Source of the DNA: Bacillota bacterium
Lineage (GTDB): Bacteria > Bacillota > Clostridia > Acetivibrionales > DSM-2933
Assembly (NCBI GenBank): GCA_023441845.1
Contig: JAEZNF010000305.1
Location: 1-5,756 of the forward strand
DNA: 5,756 nt
Direction of reading: 5' to 3'
Made by a program: the position numbers and the translations under genes
Part shown: in pieces, positions 1-5,109 of the stretch
How positions within the stretch are numbered: position 1 is the stretch's first letter
How the letters are laid out: each line of letters begins with the position of its first letter
Notes under the pieces: generated by a model
Databases searched by the model: none
What the model saw: the letters and a program-made list of their open reading frames with translations, nothing else
Told to the model about the DNA's origin: nothing

Positions 1-59
1 CATCTGCGCCCATAGCGGGAAAGTTAATGGAAAAGTATCTTAAAGGCGTTAAAAGATAA
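1..59 (+). CDS. C-terminal end of a probable penicillin-binding transpeptidase (5' truncated)
   Basis: Only the last 18 complete codons are visible, read from base 3 to the TAA at 57-59. They spell SAPIAGKLMEKYLKGVKR. The pattern (S/A)-A-P-I-A-x-K-(I/L)-M-(E)-x-Y-L is the usual tail of high-molecular-weight penicillin-binding proteins of the PBP2/FtsI transpeptidase type, where the 'API' segment belongs to the last helix of the transpeptidase domain. Such proteins cross-link peptidoglycan on the outer face of the membrane. The catalytic SxxK, SxN and KTG motifs lie outside the window, so the assignment rests on this tail alone and could be wrong. The two other forward frames give stops inside the same stretch. 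It is followed by the DUF362 gene on the same strand, 35 bp downstream. Confidence 0.45.
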   Translation, partial: SAPIAGKLMEKYLKGVKR

Positions 60-70
60 TTAAAAGATAA
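49..70. repeat. Tandem 11-bp duplication at the end of the upstream gene
   Basis: The 11-mer TTAAAAGATAA occurs twice head to tail at 49-59 and 60-70. The first copy supplies the last two sense codons and the TAA stop of the upstream gene; the second copy lies just past it and carries TAA in the same register. It is probably a simple slippage duplication. Each copy also contains GATAAT or similar, loosely resembling a -10 box, but no matching -35 box lies at the right distance. Confidence 0.8.
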
Positions 71-94
71 TTATTTGAAAGGATTGGCGTAAAA

Positions 95-1234
95 ATGTCA
101 AAGGTTGCAGTTATAAAATGTGAAAGCTATGATTATGAGAAAGTCCGTGAGGCTGTCAGGAGAGGAATTGAGCTTATAGGAGGACCGCTTGATTTTGTTA
201 AGCCTGGAGAAAAGATATTGTTAAAACCGAATCTGCTGTCGGCTGATCCGCCTGAAAGATGTGTTACAACGCACCCGGCGGTTTTTAAGGCTGTGGCTGA
301 GGTCTTCAAGGAAGCAGGAGCAAACCTTACATATGGGGATTCACCCGGGTTTCACACTCCGGCAGCGGCAGCCAAAAAATCCGGTATTGCAGGTGCTGCT
401 GATGAATTGGGAATTAAGTTTGCAGACTTCCAAAACGGCGAAGAAATCACTTTCCATGAAGGAATCCAGAATAAAAGGTTCGTGATTGCAAAGGGCGTAC
501 TTGAGGCTGAAGGACTCATCAGCTTACCCAAGCTTAAGCCCCATGGGATGGCGCGTATGACAGGATGTATAAAAAACCAGTTCGGCTGCATTCCCGGTCC
601 TTTAAAGGGCGAATTCCATGTAAGGATACCCGATATCAACGATTTTTCAAAAATGCTTGTGGATTTAAACAGGTATTTAAAACCAAGGCTATATATAATG
701 GATGGAATCATTGCAATGGAAGGAAACGGGCCAAGAAGCGGCACTCCCAAAAAGATGGGTGTACTTCTTTTCTCATCTGACCCTGTGGCTCTGGATGCAA
801 CTGTGTGCAGGCTAGTAGACCTTGATCCTGAATTCGTTCCCACCACAAAATGTGGTTTTGATGCAGGCCTGGGAGTATACAATGAAAGTGATATAGAAAT
901 AGTGGGGGATAAGGTTTCCTGCTTCAAAGACTATGATGTTACAAGAGAACCGGTAAAGCCAGTAAGGATGGTAGGAGCCTTACGGCATCTGGTGAATGTG
1001 CTTGTACCCAAGCCTTATATAATTGAAAGCAAATGTGTCAAGTGCGGTGTATGTGTTAAAATGTGTCCGGTAAACCCAAAAGTTGTAGATTGGCATAACG
1101 GGGAAAAGGATAAAGCGCCAACATATAAGTATAAGCGCTGCATTAGGTGCTACTGCTGCCAGGAGCTTTGTCCAGAGGGCGCCATTAAATTGAAGGTGCC
1201 ATTGATACGAAGGGTATTTTCAAAGAAGAAATAG
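95..1234 (+). CDS. DUF362 domain protein with two C-terminal [4Fe-4S] ferredoxin motifs
   Basis: The 379-residue protein combines a DUF362 domain (about residues 35-245) with a bacterial-type ferredoxin tail. Visible DUF362 signatures are LLKPNLL (42-48), THP (59-61), GDSPG (81-85), LPKLKPH (144-150), T156-G-C-I-K-N with F163-G and a following H175, MDGIIAMEGNGP (202-213) and SDPVALDA (228-235). The tail has two complete CxxCxxCxxxCP motifs: C314, C317, C320, C324 and C349, C352, C355, C359, with an extra C354, the layout expected for two [4Fe-4S] clusters. No signal peptide or membrane segment is visible, so it is probably cytoplasmic. The family is widespread in anaerobes and its reaction is not firmly established; an electron-transfer or iron-sulfur role is inference. 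The start is supported by GAAAGGA at 77-83. A 35-bp gap after the upstream gene allows cotranscription. Family assignment is strong; function is unknown. Confidence 0.93.
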   Translation: MSKVAVIKCESYDYEKVREAVRRGIELIGGPLDFVKPGEKILLKPNLLSADPPERCVTTHPAVFKAVAEVFKEAGANLTYGDSPGFHTPAAAAKKSGIAGAADELGIKFADFQNGEEITFHEGIQNKRFVIAKGVLEAEGLISLPKLKPHGMARMTGCIKNQFGCIPGPLKGEFHVRIPDINDFSKMLVDLNRYLKPRLYIMDGIIAMEGNGPRSGTPKKMGVLLFSSDPVALDATVCRLVDLDPEFVPTTKCGFDAGLGVYNESDIEIVGDKVSCFKDYDVTREPVKPVRMVGALRHLVNVLVPKPYIIESKCVKCGVCVKMCPVNPKVVDWHNGEKDKAPTYKYKRCIRCYCCQELCPEGAIKLKVPLIRRVFSKKK

Positions 1235-1239
1235 ATAAA

Positions 1240-1270
1240 CGAGCCAGTAGGGACGGTTCTTCCTGACTCG
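1240..1270. repeat. REP-like imperfect hairpin between the DUF362 and DUF815 genes
   Basis: Bases 1240-1247 (CGAGCCAG) pair with 1263-1270 (CTGACTCG) with one C-A mismatch. After one further mismatch the stem continues with 1249-1253 (AGGGA) against 1257-1261 (TTCTT), including two G-T wobbles, closing on a three-base CGG loop. No T-run follows on the + strand, so this is a poor intrinsic terminator in the direction of the flanking genes. The 9-mer GATAAACGA stands just before and overlapping the hairpin (1234-1242) and again at 1278-1286, and in both places a GGGAC follows shortly after. The GGGACGGTTCTT core resembles dispersed palindromic elements I recall from clostridial genomes, some associated with REP-type transposases; that resemblance is recollection, not something tested here. 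The rest of the gap (1287-1344) shows nothing convincing. Confidence 0.5.
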
Positions 1271-1344
1271 CTTGATTGATAAACGAAAAGGGACAAATAT
1301 GAGCACTCGATCAATAATTTATCAGTTACTTCAATATATATGGC

Positions 1345-1350
1345 TGGAGG
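1345..1350 (+). promoter_or_regulatory. Ribosome binding site that fixes the DUF815 gene start
   Basis: TGGAGG sits 7 bases before the ATG at 1358. The earlier in-frame ATG at 1340 lies upstream of this site and has no Shine-Dalgarno sequence of its own, so the site would fall inside its coding region. The start at 1358 is therefore preferred. Confidence 0.8.
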
Positions 1351-1357
1351 TAATAGT

Positions 1358-2713
1358 ATGAGTGACAATAAAGAACGGCAGGTCAATAGGTTTAAGGAGG
1401 TCTATCTTTCTCTTATTTCTTTGTCGGTTTACAGAGATATGCTTTCGGATATAGTAATAAGTAAGCTGCAAGGCCTTTTAAAATATATCTCATATAATGA
1501 GAATGAGCTCGAAGGCTTTATTGAACAGTACTGCGGGTTTTATTCGGAGCTCATCAGGCATTGTTCCAAAAGCTCACTGAAGAGCTATTTAATTGACAGG
1601 ATGCTTTATCACGAGAATGCCTTTACAAGTGCTGCCGAACGCATGAGTAGTATTGATAAAGGAATGGCAGAGGCTGCCTCTAAGGACCTGGGTAAATTGG
1701 GTACTATAGCGGATATAACTTCACGTGAAATAAAGGAGTATGCCAGGGGGAGATACTGCGATACGGAATATGGGATGCAATTGGTTGAAAGCCTTCCGGA
1801 CTGGGCTGACGGAAAGAAATGTGTCTGCGTTTCTTCTCCTGTCCGGGCTGTTTATGAACTGCTGCTGTCTGAACCTGACTGGAGCAAGTGTACCGATGAA
1901 CTGGCAGGATTCCATAACCAAAACGGTACAGGAATGTTCATCGGTAATAAAGCCTTTATATGGGAGAAGTCCAACGGCACCGGATACTTAAGGGGTGTAG
2001 AAAATCCTGATCCTGTTATGCTACCGGATTTGATAGGTTACGAGGCAGAAAGGGAAGAAGTGATTACCAACACGGTACAGTTTCTGAAAGGTTATAACGC
2101 AAATAATGTCCTGATTTACGGCGACAGAGGAACCGGGAAGTCATCAACCGTTAAGGCTATTTTAAACTGTTATCATGAGCAGGGACTTAGAGTTATTGAG
2201 GTACCGAAGTCAAACCTAAAGGATTTCCCTAAGATAATAACCTATTTAAAAGGTAGAAAGCAAAAGTTTATAATTTTTGTTGATGACCTTGTTTTTGAGG
2301 ACAGTGAAGAGAATTACACCACGTTGAAGGCAATTCTGGAAGGGGGTCTGGAAACCAGGCCTAAGAATGTGCTGATTTATGCGACATCGAACAGAAGACA
2401 TCTGATAAAGGAAAAATTCAGTGACAGAGCGGGCTTGCAGTCCGGTGATGCCGACGATGAAATCCGTGCTGCCGACACAATTCAGGAAAAGCTGTCCCTA
2501 GCAGACAGGTTTGGAATTACGGTTGTCTTTAGCTCACCCGACAAAGCCAGATATCTTGGAATTGTTGAAGGTATCGCAGAAAAAAGGGGACTGGTAATAG
2601 AAAAGGAACAGCTTCACAAAGAGGCTTTAAAGTGGGAATTATGGTATAACGGGAGGTCACCGAGGACTGCCCGTCAGTTTGTTGACTGGCTTGAGGGACA
2701 GGTCGGGAAATAG
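1358..2713 (+). CDS. DUF815-type AAA+ ATPase
   Basis: With the start at 1358 the protein has 451 residues. The N-terminal part (about 1-195) is helical, without recognisable motifs. The C-terminal part is a P-loop AAA domain of the DUF815 family: an entry segment ending in GYEAERE, Walker A GDRGTGKSS (255-263), Walker B FIIFVDD ending at D309-D310, a sensor-1-like segment YATSNRRH (341-348) with N345, and a C-terminal GRSPRTARQF (432-441), equivalent to the conserved G-x-S-x-RTARQF stretch of the family, which may supply a sensor-2 arginine. These residues imply ATP binding and probably hydrolysis. The cellular role of DUF815 proteins is not established, and the sequence suggests no partner or substrate. 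No membrane segment or signal peptide is seen, so it is probably cytoplasmic. The gene is co-oriented with its neighbours but separated from them by 123 and 138 bp, so it may be transcribed alone. All catalytic motifs look intact. Confidence 0.93.
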   Translation: MSDNKERQVNRFKEVYLSLISLSVYRDMLSDIVISKLQGLLKYISYNENELEGFIEQYCGFYSELIRHCSKSSLKSYLIDRMLYHENAFTSAAERMSSIDKGMAEAASKDLGKLGTIADITSREIKEYARGRYCDTEYGMQLVESLPDWADGKKCVCVSSPVRAVYELLLSEPDWSKCTDELAGFHNQNGTGMFIGNKAFIWEKSNGTGYLRGVENPDPVMLPDLIGYEAEREEVITNTVQFLKGYNANNVLIYGDRGTGKSSTVKAILNCYHEQGLRVIEVPKSNLKDFPKIITYLKGRKQKFIIFVDDLVFEDSEENYTTLKAILEGGLETRPKNVLIYATSNRRHLIKEKFSDRAGLQSGDADDEIRAADTIQEKLSLADRFGITVVFSSPDKARYLGIVEGIAEKRGLVIEKEQLHKEALKWELWYNGRSPRTARQFVDWLEGQVGK

Positions 2714-2836
2714 ATTTCGAGTAGTACATGGAATCAAAAATTTATCTATATGGACTGCAAAAACAGCACCTGTAAACGTATCTAATTCATAACATGATAG
2801 TAATAGATTTTGATACATCTATATGAAAGATAGTTG

Positions 2837-2843
2837 AAAGGAG
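2837..2843 (+). promoter_or_regulatory. Ribosome binding site that fixes the start of the FG-GAP/TPR gene
   Basis: AAAGGAG lies 8 bases before the ATG at 2852. A possible upstream TTG start at 2834 would place this site inside the reading frame and has no ribosome site of its own, so the ATG at 2852 is chosen. Confidence 0.8.
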
Positions 2844-2851
2844 ATAAATTA

Positions 2852-3796
2852 ATGCTTCCATTACAATTACCGGGGATTGCACTTGCAGGAAGGTTGTTAC
2901 TATCAAAATATGCCGGAAAAGACGGTCTTAAAAAAAGCAACTTGAATTTAAGGCTTTTTCCGCAATTAAACAGTCCGCATATGCAATACACAATGAAAAA
3001 CCCTTTTGAAACAGTAGTCAGAGGCTTGCAGTCCGGCATTTCACAAATCAGGGAAAGTACCGCCAAGGTAGACTATGAGAAAATAGTAAAAAGTCATATC
3101 CCGGAGGACGCAGTACTCTTAAAGCCTAAATATCCGGGAAAGGCACGAACAATCCATTTCGCAGACATAGACGGAGATTCAAAAGATGAGATAATTGCAT
3201 CGTACAGAGATTATGAGGGTATAAAAACTATAATACTTAAGAGCAGGAACGGAAGTTGGGAAAAAGTCAATGAGATCAAAAACTTGCAATATGATTCGCT
3301 GGATTACATGCGTACTGTGGGTAAAAACGGGAAACAGCTGTTGTTGGGGCTGACATCGAATGACAGGGGTTCATGCCTTTACGGATACTCTACTGAAGAG
3401 AATAACGCATGCGAGATATTTGCCCGGAACTATAGCAGGTTTGAAGTATTAAAGCAGAATGCCGAGAAGAGCGGTAAGGCCCGGATTGCAATTTGGAATT
3501 TAAAAGGCAATGGCGCATATGATGTTGAACTGCTGGATCTGAACGGCTCCGAGTCTGTATCTGTTGATACCCCTTCCGATTACTACTATAAAAGAATGGC
3601 TCCATATCACGCTGAGAAAATAAAAAGGAATCCATATTATTGTCTTAACTGGTATAACCTTGCCGAAGCCCTGGAGAAGGCAGGAGAGAGGAAAGATGCA
3701 TTGGCAGCTGTTGACATTGGAATAAAGATGGATAAGGAAGCCCAGTTTAAAGATGATTTTGAGGAACTTAAGAAACGGATACTTGCAAACTCCTGA
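2852..3796 (+). CDS. FG-GAP/VCBS-like repeat protein with a C-terminal TPR
   Basis: The protein has 314 residues and no specific name that I recognise. Residues 104-113 read ADIDGDSKDE, a DxDxDxxD calcium-loop pattern typical of FG-GAP/VCBS beta-propeller repeats, followed by EIIASYRD and a strand pattern ending in W(E)KV. Two further degenerate repeats of similar shape seem to follow, around residues 150-190 (GKQLLLGLTSND) and 208-235 (ARIAIWNLKGNGAYDVELLDLNG), but they lack the acidic loop. The tail from about 264 fits one tetratricopeptide repeat (W267, L270, A271, L274, A283, V287, G290). The N-terminus has a weakly hydrophobic stretch (LPLQLPGIALAGRLLL) without basic residues in front and with R14 inside, so it is not a convincing signal peptide. 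FG-GAP loops usually bind Ca2+ in secreted or surface proteins, and TPRs bind other proteins; a role in protein interaction is inference. The gene has its own ribosome site, lies 138 bp after the ATPase gene and converges on ytaF. Confidence 0.8.
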   Translation: MLPLQLPGIALAGRLLLSKYAGKDGLKKSNLNLRLFPQLNSPHMQYTMKNPFETVVRGLQSGISQIRESTAKVDYEKIVKSHIPEDAVLLKPKYPGKARTIHFADIDGDSKDEIIASYRDYEGIKTIILKSRNGSWEKVNEIKNLQYDSLDYMRTVGKNGKQLLLGLTSNDRGSCLYGYSTEENNACEIFARNYSRFEVLKQNAEKSGKARIAIWNLKGNGAYDVELLDLNGSESVSVDTPSDYYYKRMAPYHAEKIKRNPYYCLNWYNLAEALEKAGERKDALAAVDIGIKMDKEAQFKDDFEELKKRILANS

Positions 3797-3840
3797 GGCT
3801 AACATTGATATTTTAATGAAGGATTTGTTTGTCAACGATG

Positions 3841-3909
3841 ACGAACTATAATAATTAATGTGAAGAGCTTAATGTATTACAGCTGTTACAGATTAATTTT
3901 ATAGTTCGT
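3841..3909. terminator. Long inverted repeat between convergent genes, candidate bidirectional terminator
   Basis: Bases 3841-3851 (ACGAACTATAA) pair perfectly with 3899-3909, and 3853-3859 (AATTAAT) with 3892-3898, leaving T3852 bulged: 18 base pairs and a 32-base loop. Just outside, ATGAC occurs on the left and its complement GTCAT on the right, offset by three bases, so the arms are related further out. The location between the stops of two convergent genes suits a bidirectional terminator. The stem is AT-rich and neither side has a clean T-run, so a decayed miniature mobile element is an alternative. Confidence 0.5.
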
Positions 3910-3921
3910 TGTCATTTCAAA

Positions 3922-4584
3922 TCAGAATAATCTCAGAATAGCCAGAGAAATCAGCAGAACTCCGGGTAAAACCGAGAATAGCTTTTTATTGATTTTGTCA
4001 AAAACAGAGGCTTTCTTTCCGATAAAAAGACCTGTATAAAGAAAGATTAACTGGGAAAACCCTACGGCAAAAGGGATAAACATTGAGTGAAAGCCTGCAA
4101 GTGCACTTCCTATACCGACTCCAATAGCATCTAACGATAGGGCAAAGCCAAGGAGCAGCGCTTCTCCTATGTCTATTGTACCCGACCTGTCCATATCGAT
4201 ATTTTCAGGGTTTCTTATTACCTGTATTGTTATACCAAGCGACTTAATTGCTATTTTAAGCAGAGTTTCATTTTTATTACGTATGTTACTGTTATGTACA
4301 CCCTCATCGTGATTTTTCGTTAAGGCCTGAAATATAATCCAGATGCCCATAAGGGTCAATATTACAACGCCTATAAGCTTTGATACACTTGGGGACAGGA
4401 TATTGGACAGTGTTTTGCCCAGGGTAAGGGCTACGGCGGAATATATTATTGAAAAGAGGCATATTAGAAGCTTTGGGAACAAAGGTATGCTGATTTTTCT
4501 GAACCCGTAAACCAAACCGACACCTAAAGAGTCAATGCTTAAGGATATCGCTAATACTATAATCGTTATTGCCAATCTAACCAT
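3922..4584 (-). CDS. ytaF: Sporulation membrane protein YtaF (MntP-like transporter family)
   Basis: The 220-residue polytopic membrane protein has about six hydrophobic segments (roughly 3-26, 33-56, 66-88, 142-165, 169-188, 203-220), arranged as two related halves. The halves share SLSIDSLGVGL (14-24) and ALSLDAIGVGI (148-158), each with an aspartate (D18, D152) within the membrane, as in the MntP/YtaF family. The hydrophilic linker (about 89-130) leads into D130-M-D-R-S-G-T-I-D-I-G-E141, a textbook EF-hand-type loop placed just before segment 4; a related D-x-D-x-S-G-x-I motif is, as I recall, a hallmark of YtaF and separates it from plain MntP manganese exporters. YtaF is linked to sporulation in Bacillus; transport activity is inferred from the family. 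GGGAG directly abuts the ATG at 4584, which is too close, while it is 9 bases from a TTG at 4575 (codon 4), so the true start may be 4575, giving 217 residues. It has its own promoter and is convergent with the gene to its left. Confidence 0.92.
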   Translation of the reverse strand: MVRLAITIIVLAISLSIDSLGVGLVYGFRKISIPLFPKLLICLFSIIYSAVALTLGKTLSNILSPSVSKLIGVVILTLMGIWIIFQALTKNHDEGVHNSNIRNKNETLLKIAIKSLGITIQVIRNPENIDMDRSGTIDIGEALLLGFALSLDAIGVGIGSALAGFHSMFIPFAVGFSQLIFLYTGLFIGKKASVFDKINKKLFSVLPGVLLISLAILRLF

Positions 4585-4628
4585 CTCCCGGATTTAATAA
4601 TCATTTTCTGTTAATCAGCTGCTTTTGT

Positions 4629-4658
4629 ATTATATGATTAGACATAATAAATTGTTAA
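4629..4658 (-). promoter_or_regulatory. Sigma-A-type promoter for ytaF
   Basis: On the minus strand, TTAACA (4658-4653, five of six consensus bases) is followed after 18 bases by a perfect TATAAT (4634-4629). Transcription would begin near 4622, leaving a leader of about 40 bases before ytaF. A vegetative-type promoter is slightly unexpected for a gene named for sporulation; I found no clear forespore or mother-cell sigma-factor sites here. Confidence 0.6.
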
Positions 4659-4757
4659 AATGTGTTTCTATAAAAAGGCTCGTATTATCAGGGGGGCGTT
4701 ATCAGCATAGAGGGGAATTTAATAATAAAGACATTGGAAAAAAGGAGCTGAAACAAA

Positions 4758-4934
4758 ATGAAGCAAATTCTGGCAGAATGTCTCAATCAGACGATTCGTT
4801 TTAAGTTGAAAGAAGGTGTAGGACATACATTTGCCGTCAGCGAAGTGAAAGCAGAGTACGAAAGTTACAGGAAACAGCTGGCATACAACAGTAAATATAA
4901 GATAGTGGAAGAAAGAATAATCGGTATATCCTGA
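4758..4934 (+). CDS. Small conserved-looking hypothetical protein, 58 residues
   Basis: The reading frame runs from ATG 4758 to TGA 4932-4934. A strong AAAGGAG (4741-4747) lies 10 bases upstream, and a hairpin terminator follows about 35 bases after the stop, so the unit has all the marks of a real gene despite its size. The product begins MKQILAECLNQT and ends VEERIIGIS. It is soluble and mildly basic, with no signal peptide or membrane segment. It has one cysteine (C8), a short beta-like N-terminal half (residues 12-28) and a charged helix-like part (about 28-42, with E-Y-E-S-Y-R-K-Q) before a final strand. I do not recognise the family. The upstream gap (4585-4740) holds the leftward ytaF promoter and a G6 run at 4691-4696; I see no convincing promoter for this gene. 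It is divergent from ytaF and convergent with the methyltransferase gene. Confidence 0.7.
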   Translation: MKQILAECLNQTIRFKLKEGVGHTFAVSEVKAEYESYRKQLAYNSKYKIVEERIIGIS

Positions 4935-4970
4935 AAAGTGGGTTTAATATATAGCGTTATAAATAAATTA

Positions 4971-5011
4971 AAAGAACTTGTGCTGGAATTAAACCGTGTC
5001 ACAGGTTCTTT
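4971..5011. terminator. Bidirectional hairpin terminator between convergent genes
   Basis: AAAGAACTTGTG (4971-4982) pairs with CACAGGTTCTTT (5000-5011) over 12 base pairs, with one G-T wobble and a 17-base loop. On the + strand a T-rich tail (CTTAGTTATTTCTT) follows, serving the 58-codon gene. On the - strand the stem is followed by TTTTAATTTATTTA, a better U-tract, serving the methyltransferase gene whose stop lies about 100 bases away. The remaining bases to 5109 show only a possible 10-codon frame with a good ribosome site. Confidence 0.75.
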
Positions 5012-5109
5012 CTTAGTTATTTCTTATCCGGTATTAATCAATTTAAGGTGTATTTTAGGCACGGGAGGCAGTGTCATGCTGTATTGTTCCGGTGTATGTC
5101 ACCAATAAT

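Noticed and set aside
352..927. A 191-codon minus-strand frame opposite the DUF362 gene
   Set aside because: It lies wholly antisense to a strongly supported gene with intact motifs and shows no protein family features.
1150..1386. A 78-codon minus-strand frame across the intergenic hairpin
   Set aside because: It overlaps the ends of two real genes and the palindromic element, and shows no family features.
2714..2851. A terminator or promoter between the DUF815 and FG-GAP/TPR genes
   Set aside because: Only a 5-bp TAGAT/ATCTA pairing and poor matches to sigma-factor consensus boxes were found; nothing can be supported.
2782..3066. A 94-codon minus-strand frame over the start of the FG-GAP/TPR gene
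   Set aside because: It is cysteine-rich without a pattern and antisense to the real gene; no ribosome site was found for it.
3500..3835. A 111-codon minus-strand frame overlapping the end of the FG-GAP/TPR gene
   Set aside because: It is mostly antisense to a gene with a good ribosome site and recognisable domains; its own sequence shows no motif.
4162..4197. A dockerin-like repeat, suggested by the D-x-D-x-S-G-x-I motif
   Set aside because: There is only one copy, it is embedded in a polytopic membrane protein, and the flanking sequence matches YtaF rather than a dockerin module.
4652..4688. A rightward promoter for the 58-codon gene (TTGTTA with TATTAT)
   Set aside because: The spacing between the boxes is 25 bases, far too long, and no better -35 box fits the TATTAT.
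5091..5103. A GGTG/CACC mini-hairpin near the methyltransferase stop
   Set aside because: A four-base-pair stem with a five-base loop and no T-run is expected by chance.
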